Shown: one piece after another, positions 1 to 9,214 of the stretch
Numbering within the stretch: the stretch's first letter is position 1
Layout: every line of letters begins with the position of its first letter
Origin: Butyrivibrio sp. M55
GTDB taxonomy: Bacteria > Bacillota > Clostridia > Lachnospirales > Lachnospiraceae
Length of the DNA stretch: 64,000 bases
NCBI RefSeq assembly: GCF_900116865.1
Contig: NZ_FPCD01000001.1
Span: 310,001 to 374,000, forward strand
Reading direction: 5' to 3'
Position numbers and translations under genes: made by a program
Notes under the pieces: model-generated
Seen by the model: only the letters and a program-made list of their open reading frames with translations
Databases searched by the model: none
What the model was told of the DNA's origin: nothing

Positions 1-607
1 CTGAAATAAGCTTTTTAATATTTGCTCTGTGCTGATAAAAAGCAAGAGCTGTAAGAAGCGCAACGATCACATACATCTCATTGAGCGCACTCTGCGGAAG
101 GTTTCCCAAAAGCCCCATCTGTCCGAATATTACATACTGGGCAAAAAAGCATGTGTACAGGCAAAGGCTGCTTAGTGACACAAAATGTGTGATGTTGAAA
201 GGTCCGAAAAATGCGATAAGTCCGACAAGGACAAACTTCCATCCCATTGAGATGATGTATCCTGCTGTGCAAGCGATACCTTTTCCGCCCTTAAACTTTA
301 AGAAGAACGGGAAATCATGTCCGAGTACGGCTCCTGCCGCTGTATAAATCATATAAAAATATCTGTAATCCGGATTGCTTCTTCCAAAAATGAAATAAGT
401 AACGATTATGGCAAATATACATTTGAACATATCTCCAAGCAAAACAACAAGTCCTGCCTTGGCTCCCATAACTCTGAGTGTGTTTGTTGTTCCGGCGTTC
501 TTACTTCCAACGCTTCTGATGTCAACGCCCTTCATTTTTCCGTACAATACAGCTGTCTGAAACAGGCCAAATACATATCCTATGATCAAACAAACTACTC
601 TCTCCAT
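1..607 (-). CDS. plsY: Acyl-phosphate glycerol-3-phosphate acyltransferase PlsY (3' end cut by window edge)
   Basis: PlsY transfers the acyl group from acyl-phosphate to glycerol-3-phosphate in the membrane, the first acylation of phospholipid synthesis; PlsX, also in this window, makes the acyl-phosphate. I translated 202 codons. All three family motifs are visible: GSKNAGTTN near residue 34, GHDFPFFLKFKGGKG near residue 97, and a C-terminal QHRANIKKL. Hydrophobic segments lie between them, as expected for a multi-pass protein. The stop lies beyond base 1, but since the third motif is already reached only a few residues should be missing. The start codon is one base after the der stop, so the two genes are cotranscribed and probably translationally coupled. 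Confidence 0.95.
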   Translation of the reverse strand, partial: MERVVCLIIGYVFGLFQTAVLYGKMKGVDIRSVGSKNAGTTNTLRVMGAKAGLVVLLGDMFKCIFAIIVTYFIFGRSNPDYRYFYMIYTAAGAVLGHDFPFFLKFKGGKGIACTAGYIISMGWKFVLVGLIAFFGPFNITHFVSLSSLCLYTCFFAQYVIFGQMGLLGNLPQSALNEMYVIVALLTALAFYQHRANIKKLIS

Positions 608-608
608 G

Positions 609-1937
609 TTACTTATCCTCTTTTCTCTCTCTTATTATAAATCTAAGGGGGGTACCCTTAAATCCGAATGCTTCTCGAATCTGATTCTCTATATATCTCG
701 TATAACTAAAGTGCATAAGCTTCTTGTCGTTTACGAAGATAACGAAAGTCGGCGGCTTAACAGAAGCCTGAGTGATGTAGTAAAGCTTTAATATCTTACC
801 CTTGTCACTCGGTGGCTGCTGCATAACAACTGCCTGAGTCATAATCTCATTAAGAACACCCGTTGAAACTCTGAGCGCATGATTCTCACTTACGATATCA
901 ATCATGTCATAGAGTTTTACAAGTCTCTGACCTGTCTGGGCAGAAATAAAGATAATCTCTGCATAGTTCATAAACGCCAGTGTATTCCTGATGTTCTTGG
1001 TAAATTCCTTAACGGAATGATTATCTTTTTCAATAAGATCCCACTTATTAACAGCAATGATCACGGCTTTTCCGCTCTCATGCGCAATTCCGGCGATTTT
1101 GGCATCCTGATCGGTAACGCCGTCCTCTGCATTGATAACAAGAATGGCAACGTCGGCTCTCTCAACGGCTCCAACTGTACGAAGAATCATGTAATGCTCA
1201 AGTTCATCTTTAACCTTACTTTTTCTTCGAAGTCCGGCCGTATCGATAAATGTATACTTCTTGCCGTTGTATTTAACATCGGTATCGATGGCATCTCTTG
1301 TAGTTCCCGCAATATCGGAAACAATAAGTCTGTTCTCACCGATAAGCTTATTGATAATAGATGACTTACCTACATTGGGCTTACCTATAATGGCAATCTT
1401 TGTAGTGTCATCTTCCTCGTCATTTGTTGAATCCTTGCTGAAGTGACTTACAACCTCTTCAAGAAGGTCACCGATACCAAGCTTATTAACCGCAGAAATA
1501 GGGAAAGGCTCGCCTATTCCAAGGTTATAGAACTCGTATACATCAAGCGAATCCCTGCTGTAACTGTCAACCTTATTTACGCACAAAACAACAGGCTTTC
1601 CCGATCTTCTGAGCATATCAGCCACTTTGGAATCAGAATCGGTAAGTCCCTGCTTTACATCAACCATAAATAAGATAACATCTGCCGTATCTATGGCAAT
1701 CTGTGCCTGCTCTCTCATCTGAGAAAGAATAATATCTTTTGAATCAGGCTCGATACCACCGGTATCAATAAGAGTGAAGCTGTGATTAAGCCACTCAACG
1801 TCCTGATAAATTCTGTCTCTTGTAACACCGGGAGTATCCTGCACTATGGCAATCCTGCTTCCCGCAAGAGCATTAAAGAGTGTTGATTTTCCGACATTTG
1901 GTCTTCCGACCACCGCTACTATATTTTTTCTGCTCAT
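609..1937 (-). CDS. der: Ribosome biogenesis GTPase Der (EngA)
   Basis: Der is an essential GTPase with two G domains in tandem that acts in maturation of the large ribosomal subunit. The first P-loop GRPNVGKS is at residues 11-18 and a second, GKPNVGKS, lies near residue 185. Each is followed by a DTxG-type switch and an NKxD motif (NKVD and NKWD). The C-terminal KH-like domain carries the usual basic end. At 442 residues it has normal family length. It lies between the DUF512 gene (21 bp upstream) and plsY (1 bp downstream) on the same strand, so the three probably form one transcript. Confidence 0.97.
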   Translation of the reverse strand: MSRKNIVAVVGRPNVGKSTLFNALAGSRIAIVQDTPGVTRDRIYQDVEWLNHSFTLIDTGGIEPDSKDIILSQMREQAQIAIDTADVILFMVDVKQGLTDSDSKVADMLRRSGKPVVLCVNKVDSYSRDSLDVYEFYNLGIGEPFPISAVNKLGIGDLLEEVVSHFSKDSTNDEEDDTTKIAIIGKPNVGKSSIINKLIGENRLIVSDIAGTTRDAIDTDVKYNGKKYTFIDTAGLRRKSKVKDELEHYMILRTVGAVERADVAILVINAEDGVTDQDAKIAGIAHESGKAVIIAVNKWDLIEKDNHSVKEFTKNIRNTLAFMNYAEIIFISAQTGQRLVKLYDMIDIVSENHALRVSTGVLNEIMTQAVVMQQPPSDKGKILKLYYITQASVKPPTFVIFVNDKKLMHFSYTRYIENQIREAFGFKGTPLRFIIRERKEDK

Positions 1938-1958
1938 GTGTTTTCCTTTTTTATATGT

Positions 1959-3323
1959 TTAATTCAAAAATGTATGCTCAACCGGAACACCGAATAATAC
2001 TGCGGCAAGCTCATGCCCATCGCATTTTGATATTCCGACCTCGATATCAAGCTCTTTTTCTATATCTCCTATCTTAACATCATCAAGAAGATAATCCTCG
2101 CCGCTTCTAAGCAGATTCTCGGGAAGATACAGTGTTGTTCCAAGTTCTCTGCCTTTAAGCTGCTTTATTATATCCTGTCCGGTAAGAAGTCCCGAAACGG
2201 TAATCCTCTCACCAAAGAACTCATTGACTATCTCATAAGTATGAACCGTAAGCCCCTTGCATACTCCCATAGCTCTCTCAGCCATCTGCTTTATACACGG
2301 ATAAACAAGTCTTCCCGTCGCAAGTGAGATCTCTCTTTTCACAGAATCAATTTCATCTGCATAATTATTAGTAAGCGCCTCCAGAGATTCTCCGAACTCG
2401 TCAAGAAGAAGTCTCATCATTCCGACGCCGTTCTCATACTGAATATATCCATCATAGCGCTCAGCCTCGGGAAAATCTCTTTTCGCAAGGAAATACCACT
2501 CATCACTTGCATGGATGAAATGAATGCCGTGCTCATCATACACTTTTTTCTGCCATTTTTCTATCATATCAATGACAGCGCACGCATCCTCATACTCAAA
2601 CGGCTCAAGCGGATACAATCCGTCCCTGTACTTTGAAAGCCCAACGGGAACAACAGATACGCTCTGAAGATTCGGAATATACTTGGTAAGATCCGATATA
2701 GATCTCTCAAGCTCAGCTCCGTCATTTACGCCCTTGCACAAAACAATCTGTCCGTTAAGCTCAATACCCGTTCCGGGCGCGCATAGTTTGTCCACCTTCT
2801 TAAGTGCCTCACCGGCGAATCTGTTTCCAAGCATTTTGCATCTGAGTTCAGGATTGGTTGTCTGAAATGAAACATTGATAGGCGAAAGATGATACTTCAG
2901 GATTCTGTCGATATCCGCATCGGACATATTAGTCAGTGTGACATAATTACCCTGCAAAAAAGAAAGTCTGGAATCATCATCTTTAAAGTACAAAGTATCG
3001 CGCATGCCCTTCGGCATCTGATCTATGAAGCAAAAGATACACTTATTGCTGCAAGATCTGTAGTTATCCATGAGCCCGTTATCAAATTCTATTCCAAGGT
3101 CCTCATCAAATTCTTTGTCGATATCAAGGATCCACTCCTCACCATCGCTCTTTCTGATAAGAACCTCCAAATGCTCATCCTGCACAAGATACTGGTAATC
3201 AAATATATCCTGGATATCCTGATCGTTTATCTTAAGCAGTGTGTCACCCGGCTCAATATTCAGTTCTTCGGCAATACTGCCCTCATCGACTCTGCCGATA
3301 AGGTGCCCTTTCTTTGAAACCAT
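1959..3323 (-). CDS. DUF512 family protein: PDZ-like domain plus radical-SAM-like iron-sulfur domain
   Basis: The first ~70 residues look like a PDZ-type module (GRVDEGSIAEELNIEPGD). Near residue 92 there is a CX3CX2C cysteine cluster, CSNKCIFCF, of radical SAM type, followed by a conserved DDDxRLSFLxGNYVTLTN-like block. This architecture is typical of the DUF512 proteins found beside der in Clostridia. Their substrate is not known to me, so I assign no reaction. Length is 454 residues and the start follows a purine-rich region. The gene heads the DUF512-der-plsY unit. Its promoter (3367-3395) overlaps the opposing prs promoter. Confidence 0.88.
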   Translation of the reverse strand: MVSKKGHLIGRVDEGSIAEELNIEPGDTLLKINDQDIQDIFDYQYLVQDEHLEVLIRKSDGEEWILDIDKEFDEDLGIEFDNGLMDNYRSCSNKCIFCFIDQMPKGMRDTLYFKDDDSRLSFLQGNYVTLTNMSDADIDRILKYHLSPINVSFQTTNPELRCKMLGNRFAGEALKKVDKLCAPGTGIELNGQIVLCKGVNDGAELERSISDLTKYIPNLQSVSVVPVGLSKYRDGLYPLEPFEYEDACAVIDMIEKWQKKVYDEHGIHFIHASDEWYFLAKRDFPEAERYDGYIQYENGVGMMRLLLDEFGESLEALTNNYADEIDSVKREISLATGRLVYPCIKQMAERAMGVCKGLTVHTYEIVNEFFGERITVSGLLTGQDIIKQLKGRELGTTLYLPENLLRSGEDYLLDDVKIGDIEKELDIEVGISKCDGHELAAVLFGVPVEHTFLN

Positions 3324-3366
3324 TTAAAAAATAACCTCATATTCTGCAGGATTACCCCAATAATGT

Positions 3367-3412
3367 ATTATATATGAAATTCCTTGACTTGTCAGTAATC
3401 ATAATGATAAAA
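3367..3412. promoter_or_regulatory. Overlapping divergent promoters for the DUF512 gene and prs
   Basis: On the minus strand, CTGACA (3390-3395) and TATAAT (3367-3372) are separated by 17 bp and point at the DUF512 gene. On the plus strand, TTGACT (3384-3389) and GATAAA (3407-3412) are also separated by 17 bp and point at prs. The two -35 boxes abut and the core promoters overlap by 12 bp, so one polymerase should exclude the other. This is read from hexamer matches only. Confidence 0.6.
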
Positions 3413-3475
3413 CAATATAGGAAGTTAAATGCTTCATAAAAATATAAACTTCATATTCCGAAGAAAGGAACAAAT

Positions 3476-4675
3476 ATGCCAGATTTTTCTAAACTGGAAA
3501 CCTCTATTCCGGTAGCTCCGCTTAATTTAATTGTTATGGACTCAGCAAAAGAGCTGGGTGACAGCGTAGATCATTATATCGCGGAGTTTCGCCACAATCT
3601 TTACAAAATGCCTGAAAACGATCCCGCTTTTCACGGCTATGTCAAGGACAGCTACAAGATAAAATACTGTCTTGACCGTTTCGGAAGCGGCGAAGCAAAA
3701 GCTGCTATCAATGAAAGCGTCCGCGGAAACGACGTCTATATTCTTACCGATGTCTGCAATTACAGCATTACTTATAAAATGTATAACTACATAAATCACA
3801 AATCTCCCGACGATCACTATCAGGATCTTAAGAGAGTAATCGGCGCCCTTACAGGCAAAGCCAAGAGAATCAATGTCATCATGCCCTTCCTATATGAAGG
3901 AAGACAGCATAAGAGAAACGGCATGGAGTCTCTCGACGCAGCTCAGATGTTCAAAGAGCTGTATGACATGGGCATTTCAAACTTCATCACTTTTGATGCT
4001 CACGATCCGAGAATTTCCAATTCAAAGCCCCTTGGTGGTTTTGATAACTTCCTTGCTTCATACCAGTTTATGAAGGCGCTTCTCTCACACATTGATGACC
4101 TTATCGTAGACAAAGATCATCTTACCGTTATCAGCCCTGATGAAGGAGCTCTTGACAGAGCCGTATATTTTGCCAACGTAATCGGCGCAGATACAGGTAT
4201 GTTCTATAAGAGACGTGACTATGCTCACGTTGTAAACGGAAGCAATCCTATAGTTGCACACGAATTCCTTGGTTCCGATATTTCAGGAAGAGACGTTATC
4301 ATCATCGACGATATGATCTCATCCGGTTCAAGTATGATCGATACAGCGAAGCAGCTTAAGAGCATGGGTGCTAAGCGTGTGTTTATCTGCACTACATTCG
4401 GTCTTTTCACAAACGGTATGGATAAGTTTGATGAGGGATATGAAAAGAAATACTTCGATGCGGTAATTACTACAAACCTTACATATATGGATCCCGAGAT
4501 AACAACAAGACCATATATATTCATTGCCGATATGGGTAAGTTCCTTGCAACCATCATCGACTTCTTGAATCACGATGCCACAATGCAGAGCGTTAACATG
4601 CCCACAGAAAAGATCCGTGAGATCGTCGGAAAGTACAATTCAGGATGCAAGACTCCGGGCGAATTGTTCGACTGA
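3476..4675 (+). CDS. prs: Ribose-phosphate pyrophosphokinase (long, divergent form)
   Basis: PRPP synthetase makes 5-phosphoribosyl 1-pyrophosphate from ribose 5-phosphate and ATP for nucleotide, histidine and tryptophan synthesis. The PRPP-binding loop IIIDDMISSGSSM is clear near residue 275, and ISPDEGALDRA and YKRRD match the catalytic region. At 399 residues it is well over the usual ~315, with a longer N-terminus. The usual metal-binding DLHAxQxQGFF stretch appears here as a different DAHDPR segment. It therefore belongs to a divergent long subgroup. A ribosome site (GAAAGGAA) precedes the start. The gene stands alone on the plus strand and ends in a terminator shared with the convergent sensor kinase. 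Confidence 0.85.
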   Translation: MPDFSKLETSIPVAPLNLIVMDSAKELGDSVDHYIAEFRHNLYKMPENDPAFHGYVKDSYKIKYCLDRFGSGEAKAAINESVRGNDVYILTDVCNYSITYKMYNYINHKSPDDHYQDLKRVIGALTGKAKRINVIMPFLYEGRQHKRNGMESLDAAQMFKELYDMGISNFITFDAHDPRISNSKPLGGFDNFLASYQFMKALLSHIDDLIVDKDHLTVISPDEGALDRAVYFANVIGADTGMFYKRRDYAHVVNGSNPIVAHEFLGSDISGRDVIIIDDMISSGSSMIDTAKQLKSMGAKRVFICTTFGLFTNGMDKFDEGYEKKYFDAVITTNLTYMDPEITTRPYIFIADMGKFLATIIDFLNHDATMQSVNMPTEKIREIVGKYNSGCKTPGELFD

Positions 4676-4685
4676 AGATAAGCAA

Positions 4686-4726
4686 AACCTCCGGCCTTTC
4701 AAGTAAAAATTGAAAAACCGGAGGTT
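4686..4726. terminator. Bidirectional terminator between prs and the histidine kinase
   Basis: A perfect 9-bp inverted repeat, AACCTCCGG (4686-4694) with CCGGAGGTT (4718-4726), has A-rich sequence on one side and T-rich on the other. It lies between two convergent genes, 11 bp after the prs stop and 10 bp after the kinase stop. Confidence 0.85.
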
Positions 4727-4735
4727 CTTTTGTTC

Positions 4736-7210
4736 TTATTGTTCTACACAATCAAACACTATCACTACTTTAAAGAGATCGCCGTCAAGTCTAATATCAA
4801 ACTCTCCGCCCTGTGCTATTGTGAGGTTCTTTGCAATGGAAAGTCCAAGACCGCTTCCTTCGGTTGTTCTGGACTCATCTCCTCTTATAAATCTTTCGGT
4901 AAGTTCGTCCGCACCGATATCAAGCTCGGATTCCGAAATATTCTTGATAGAAAACTCAACCTTCTTATTCTTACTATCTTCTGTGATATAGACCATATCC
5001 ATATATACTCTGGTTCCCGGAAGAGCATATTTACACACGTTATTCAAAAGATTTTCGATGACTCTCCATAGATGTCTTGCATCTGCGCTTATACACATGC
5101 TCTGAGCTTCATGTTTAAATATCGGAGTAAGAGTATGCGTCTCAAACTTCTCGTAAAATTCACCTATTGTCTGATTTATGAATTCGACGAAATCAATGGT
5201 TCCAAGCTGAATGCTTATATTTCCCGAGCTTATCTTGGAAGCTTCGACAAGGTCTTCTGTCAGCTGTTTAAGTTTCTGAGACTTTGTCTCAAGAACCTCG
5301 ACATACTCTTTTACCTTTTTATTATCGATATTCTCGCGTTTGATAAGATCGACATAATTGATGATCGAAGTAAGCGGCGTCTTGATATCATGAGATACAT
5401 TCGTGATAAGATCAGCCTTTAGCTTCTCATCCTTCATACTTGTATTTACCGCAATCTTAATTCCTTCACCGATTGAATTTACAGCTTCAGCAAGATTTAC
5501 ATTATCGGAATGAAGGTCCGTCACATCAACTTTGGCGCTGACATCACCTTTTTTAATATTCTCGATGACATGAATTATCCCCTGCCTGTCAGAATTCTGC
5601 CTGTATAAATAAAGACCTACAAGCACATCAAAAAAACCGGCAATAACAATTCCAAGAATTCCTATCCTAAAAAGCAGGAAATTCAGCGCAATAAACATTG
5701 CGTACGGAACCCAAGTCCTTATGATCACGCTTCCGTTGTTCGTGGTATTTAGGATCATCTCCCTAAAGATTTCCACGATTTTTTTCAAAAAGCTGTCTTC
5801 CCAGAGAACCTTTTCTTTTCCCTTTTGTACAAGTCCGTAGACCAGTGAAAGAAGACCTATATCAATAAAGATAGATGACACCATGCCGTAATACGGGAAC
5901 AGCACATGTCTGAATATTTTATCGAAAGTCACATCCCACGCGGTCATAACCGCACCGACCAAAATAAACGGTATCGCCATTAAAAGTGCGCACACGAGCA
6001 TAAGCAATTCCGTCGGAATTCTCTTTTTGCCATAGGAAAGTTCCTCTCTTACAGGAATCTTTACGATATACACCGTAAAGATGATCAGATAAGAAAGAAT
6101 TGCAAGACCGCAGACAATGTAGATCTGGCTTCGATAAGGCATGTATTTTGAAAAGCTTGCCTTTCCCTTTGTAAAATCATCGGATGCCGGATATTCTTTT
6201 GTATCCACTCCAAGATATACCTTGATCTGGTCGGGATATGCATAGCCGTATGTGTTGATAACGGATCTTACCGTGTTCTCATTTATAAGAGTGTCGGTTT
6301 CATATTGGAATTCGTAAGGACAATAGTAAATATATCTTCCGTATCTCTTAAACTTTTCAAGGATATCAACACCTATTGTCTCGTTCTTGAGCTCTTCAAC
6401 ATTGGTATAGACTTCTGTTTTACCGTTGATCATTCTGGTAATGTAATATCTTAAATTGGAATTCTGGTAGCTGTAGTAATTGATAAGCTTTCCGTATTCC
6501 GCAAAATTAAGCGCAAGATTGTTCGCCGACTCTTCGACATACGAAGCCAAAAGATTGTAATCTTCCCATGTCGAAACGATATTCTCAATATTTTTTCCGT
6601 CGACAGTCTTGTATCTCTGCGTAAGTATATTGTATGTTCCGCCTTCAGGCGCAGAATTCCCCGATATGGTAAAAATAAAGCTGTTATCATCAAGCTGCGA
6701 ACTAAGATATGAGTTCATACCGCCTGAAACCACGTTGTTCTTAAGGTGTGTATACGTTGTTACGGGATTTAAGAACTTACTGCTGTCTTCATCTGTGAAT
6801 TTGAGAGTTTTATATTCAAATCCGCTCTTTCCCCAGGTTAAAAGATCTGCAAGATAGTAATTTGCGGTAATGTAATCTCCCGGCAAAACGCTTCCCTTAC
6901 TGGCATATGCAGTGACATCGATAACCTTCTTGCCGTTATACTGTCCCTTAGTCTCAAGCTGGGTTCTTTCCGCAACAAGCCTGAATACATTCGACATATT
7001 GTTTCCAAGGATGTTGTTAAAAAGATATGACTCCTCATAGCTTCTGCTTTTATCGGACTCATATAGGTTGTAGGAAACATCTTTTCCCGCACTGTTAATA
7101 ACAACGCTGGTTCCGACAACCGAGTAAATAATGATAAATACAACAAAAGCAGCCAGAATATGCTGTATTATGCGCATTGTCACGCTATATCTAAAGCCTT
7201 TTTTCCTCAT
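4736..7210 (-). CDS. Membrane sensor histidine kinase
   Basis: An 824-residue sensor. A transmembrane segment at about residues 13-33 is followed by a ~330-residue extracytoplasmic region with no domain I recognise, then a cluster of about five or six membrane segments (roughly 365-565), a HAMP-like linker, and the kinase core. The phospho-accepting His is H607 in SHDIKTPLTS, the N box is LLNNVCKYA near 717-725, and the ATP lid has GSGLGLS near 780. The signal sensed cannot be told from the sequence; the large outer domain suggests an envelope or extracellular cue. The start overlaps the response regulator stop by 4 bp, so the pair is translationally coupled. Confidence 0.93.
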   Translation of the reverse strand: MRKKGFRYSVTMRIIQHILAAFVVFIIIYSVVGTSVVINSAGKDVSYNLYESDKSRSYEESYLFNNILGNNMSNVFRLVAERTQLETKGQYNGKKVIDVTAYASKGSVLPGDYITANYYLADLLTWGKSGFEYKTLKFTDEDSSKFLNPVTTYTHLKNNVVSGGMNSYLSSQLDDNSFIFTISGNSAPEGGTYNILTQRYKTVDGKNIENIVSTWEDYNLLASYVEESANNLALNFAEYGKLINYYSYQNSNLRYYITRMINGKTEVYTNVEELKNETIGVDILEKFKRYGRYIYYCPYEFQYETDTLINENTVRSVINTYGYAYPDQIKVYLGVDTKEYPASDDFTKGKASFSKYMPYRSQIYIVCGLAILSYLIIFTVYIVKIPVREELSYGKKRIPTELLMLVCALLMAIPFILVGAVMTAWDVTFDKIFRHVLFPYYGMVSSIFIDIGLLSLVYGLVQKGKEKVLWEDSFLKKIVEIFREMILNTTNNGSVIIRTWVPYAMFIALNFLLFRIGILGIVIAGFFDVLVGLYLYRQNSDRQGIIHVIENIKKGDVSAKVDVTDLHSDNVNLAEAVNSIGEGIKIAVNTSMKDEKLKADLITNVSHDIKTPLTSIINYVDLIKRENIDNKKVKEYVEVLETKSQKLKQLTEDLVEASKISSGNISIQLGTIDFVEFINQTIGEFYEKFETHTLTPIFKHEAQSMCISADARHLWRVIENLLNNVCKYALPGTRVYMDMVYITEDSKNKKVEFSIKNISESELDIGADELTERFIRGDESRTTEGSGLGLSIAKNLTIAQGGEFDIRLDGDLFKVVIVFDCVEQ

Positions 7211-7902
7211 ACAACCTCATCCTCAACCTTGTATCCTACTCCCCATACAACCTTAAGGAATTTGGGATCTTTGGGATTTATCTCAATCTTTTCACGAATA
7301 TGTCTGATATGTACCGCGATCGTATTGTCTACGCGAACCGCGGAATCATGCCATATCTGCTCATAGATCTGGTTAATTGAATAAACCTTTCCCTTATTTT
7401 TTACGAGAAAAGCAAGGATATTGTATTCAATAGGTGTAAGTCTGATGCTCTCACCGTAAACAAAACATTCCTTGGAATTATCGTCAATCACAAGTCCGCC
7501 AGCCGAATATACATTTTCCTTTTCCACCATGCGTCCGAGAGATACATATCTTCTGAGATTGGACTTAACTCTTGCAACGAGCTCAAGAGGATTGAAAGGC
7601 TTGGACACATAGTCATCGGCACCGATGTTAAGCCCGAGTATCTTATCGGAATCTTCGCTCTTTGCGGAAAGAAAGATAACGGGAACGGTGCTGAATTTCC
7701 TGAGCTCTTTTACAAAATGGATTCCGTCCATTCTAGGCATCATGATATCAACTATCGCAAGCTGAATCTCAGCTTTCTTCATAACTTCGATAGCTTCTAT
7801 GCCGTCATATGCCTTGTATACCCTAAATCCCTCCTGTTCAAGATAAATCTCAATGGCATCAACTATTTCTTTATCATCATCACATACTAAAATGTTTTCC
7901 AT
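7207..7902 (-). CDS. OmpR/PhoB-family response regulator
   Basis: Cognate regulator of the kinase that follows it. The receiver domain (about 1-115) has the acidic pocket CDDD and the phospho-acceptor D52 in AIVDIMMPRMDG, with the conserved Lys in the DDYVSKPF segment. The C-terminal winged helix (about 130-231) has the typical LTPIEYNILAFLV and DNTIAVHIRHIREKI stretches. Length is normal. The stop overlaps the kinase start by 4 bp. pgeF lies 17 bp upstream on the same strand, so the pair may be read from the pgeF-side transcript as well as from its own promoter. Confidence 0.96.
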   Translation of the reverse strand: MENILVCDDDKEIVDAIEIYLEQEGFRVYKAYDGIEAIEVMKKAEIQLAIVDIMMPRMDGIHFVKELRKFSTVPVIFLSAKSEDSDKILGLNIGADDYVSKPFNPLELVARVKSNLRRYVSLGRMVEKENVYSAGGLVIDDNSKECFVYGESIRLTPIEYNILAFLVKNKGKVYSINQIYEQIWHDSAVRVDNTIAVHIRHIREKIEINPKDPKFLKVVWGVGYKVEDEVV

Positions 7903-7919
7903 ATCAACCTCACAACAAA

Positions 7920-8801
7920 TTATTCTGTTTCATCCTTAAGTGACAAAAATGCGCACAGATTGCCCCTGTTATCCTTGTGAACTCTGTGTGAGAACAAAAG
8001 ATCCGGATTGCATCTGGTGCATATATCGGTAATAAGTATATTTTCAGCTTTAACACCGCTCTTTATAAGCGTATATCTGATGGCATTCCACAGATAAAGC
8101 CTGAATTTCCCGTTCGGATACGGAACGAGAATTTTTTCTCTCTCAAGTTCTTCCTCAGTATAATTCTCGGCAAACTCATCCGCAACATCGCCGCCGATCT
8201 CATAGCATTCGCCGCAGATAGAAGGTCCGACGGCGCAGATAAGGTTAGCGGGATTCGTTCCGTATTCCCTTATCATTGCTTCTATCGTTCTTGCGGAAAT
8301 CTCGCCCTTTGTTCCCTTCCATCCGGAATGCGAAAGACCTATAGCCTTTTTGACGGGATCGATAAAGAATACCGGAGGGCAATCCGCATGGAACGTTGAT
8401 AAAATAATCCCCGGAATGTTTGTGATAAGACCGTCTATGTCCGTATAATCGCGAAGTTTTGCGGGGCCTTTACCCCTGTCTTCTTCCGTAACTTTCATTA
8501 CATTAACGGTATGCGTCTGGAAAGTGCACACAAAATCATCGAGCTTTTTCCCGTGCCCCAAGACTTCTGAAATTCTCCTGTAATTCTCATCTACAGCTTC
8601 TTTTTCATCTCCGCGTGTATAGCTTAGATTCATCTCGGAAAAACATCCCTTTGAAACTCCTCCGAGCCTTGTACTAAACAGATGATCTACAATTCCAAGT
8701 TCTTCTATTTTAGGAAAAACAAGATAATGAACACCTTTCTTTTCCCTAAGCTCCATAGTCTTCTCGCCGCCGCATCTCTTTATGTCAATATATCTAATCA
8801 T
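7920..8801 (-). CDS. pgeF: PgeF/YfiH family protein (laccase-domain purine nucleoside phosphorylase / peptidoglycan editing factor)
   Basis: The family binds zinc. Members have been shown to act as purine nucleoside phosphorylases with adenosine deaminase activity, and in E. coli YfiH takes part in peptidoglycan composition editing. The metal-site motifs are visible: FQTHTVNV, HADCPPV, SHSGWKGT and CTRCNPDLLFSHR. At 293 residues it is slightly long. I keep the first Met because GGAG sits at good spacing before it. An inner Met at residue 16 is possible and would give the more usual length. It follows yraN by 21 bp. Confidence 0.9.
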   Translation of the reverse strand: MIRYIDIKRCGGEKTMELREKKGVHYLVFPKIEELGIVDHLFSTRLGGVSKGCFSEMNLSYTRGDEKEAVDENYRRISEVLGHGKKLDDFVCTFQTHTVNVMKVTEEDRGKGPAKLRDYTDIDGLITNIPGIILSTFHADCPPVFFIDPVKKAIGLSHSGWKGTKGEISARTIEAMIREYGTNPANLICAVGPSICGECYEIGGDVADEFAENYTEEELEREKILVPYPNGKFRLYLWNAIRYTLIKSGVKAENILITDICTRCNPDLLFSHRVHKDNRGNLCAFLSLKDETE

Positions 8802-8822
8802 TCAGTTCTCCGTTTTCTAATT

Positions 8823-9191
8823 TCATAATACATATTCAAAGGCATTTTTAAGCCAGTTTACATTAAGCGTTCCGTTTCCGTAATCATTAACCGCAATTAC
8901 ATCATACCTTATCGGCACATCAAAATCCGCCCCGTTCATGTTAATATAAACTCTCGAAACTTTGCATATGGTTCTCTGTTTAGTATAACCCACACAATCA
9001 AGCGGATTGCCGTAATCGTCTTTTTTCCTGTATTTCACTTCTACAAAGCATAGATATTCGCCGTCTCTTGCAATAATATCAATTTCGCCCTGCCTTGTCC
9101 TGAAGTTTCTCTTTATGACCTTTCCACCTTTGTTTTTAATATACCCGGCAGCAATATCCTCATAAAAAGTACCCAAATCTCTTTTATTCAT
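8823..9191 (-). CDS. yraN: YraN family putative endonuclease-fold protein (UPF0102)
   Basis: A small protein of 122 residues with the restriction-endonuclease-like fold signature of this family: GEIDIIARDGEYLCFVEVKYR, which carries the E..D..ExK-type acidic and lysine positions. The biological role of YraN is not established. It commonly lies near rnhB and the rbgA cluster in Firmicutes, as it does here. It follows the YlqH-like gene on the same strand. Confidence 0.92.
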   Translation of the reverse strand: MNKRDLGTFYEDIAAGYIKNKGGKVIKRNFRTRQGEIDIIARDGEYLCFVEVKYRKKDDYGNPLDCVGYTKQRTICKVSRVYINMNGADFDVPIRYDVIAVNDYGNGTLNVNWLKNAFEYVL

Positions 9192-9214
9192 AATAACTTA
9201 TTTCTAACTTATTT

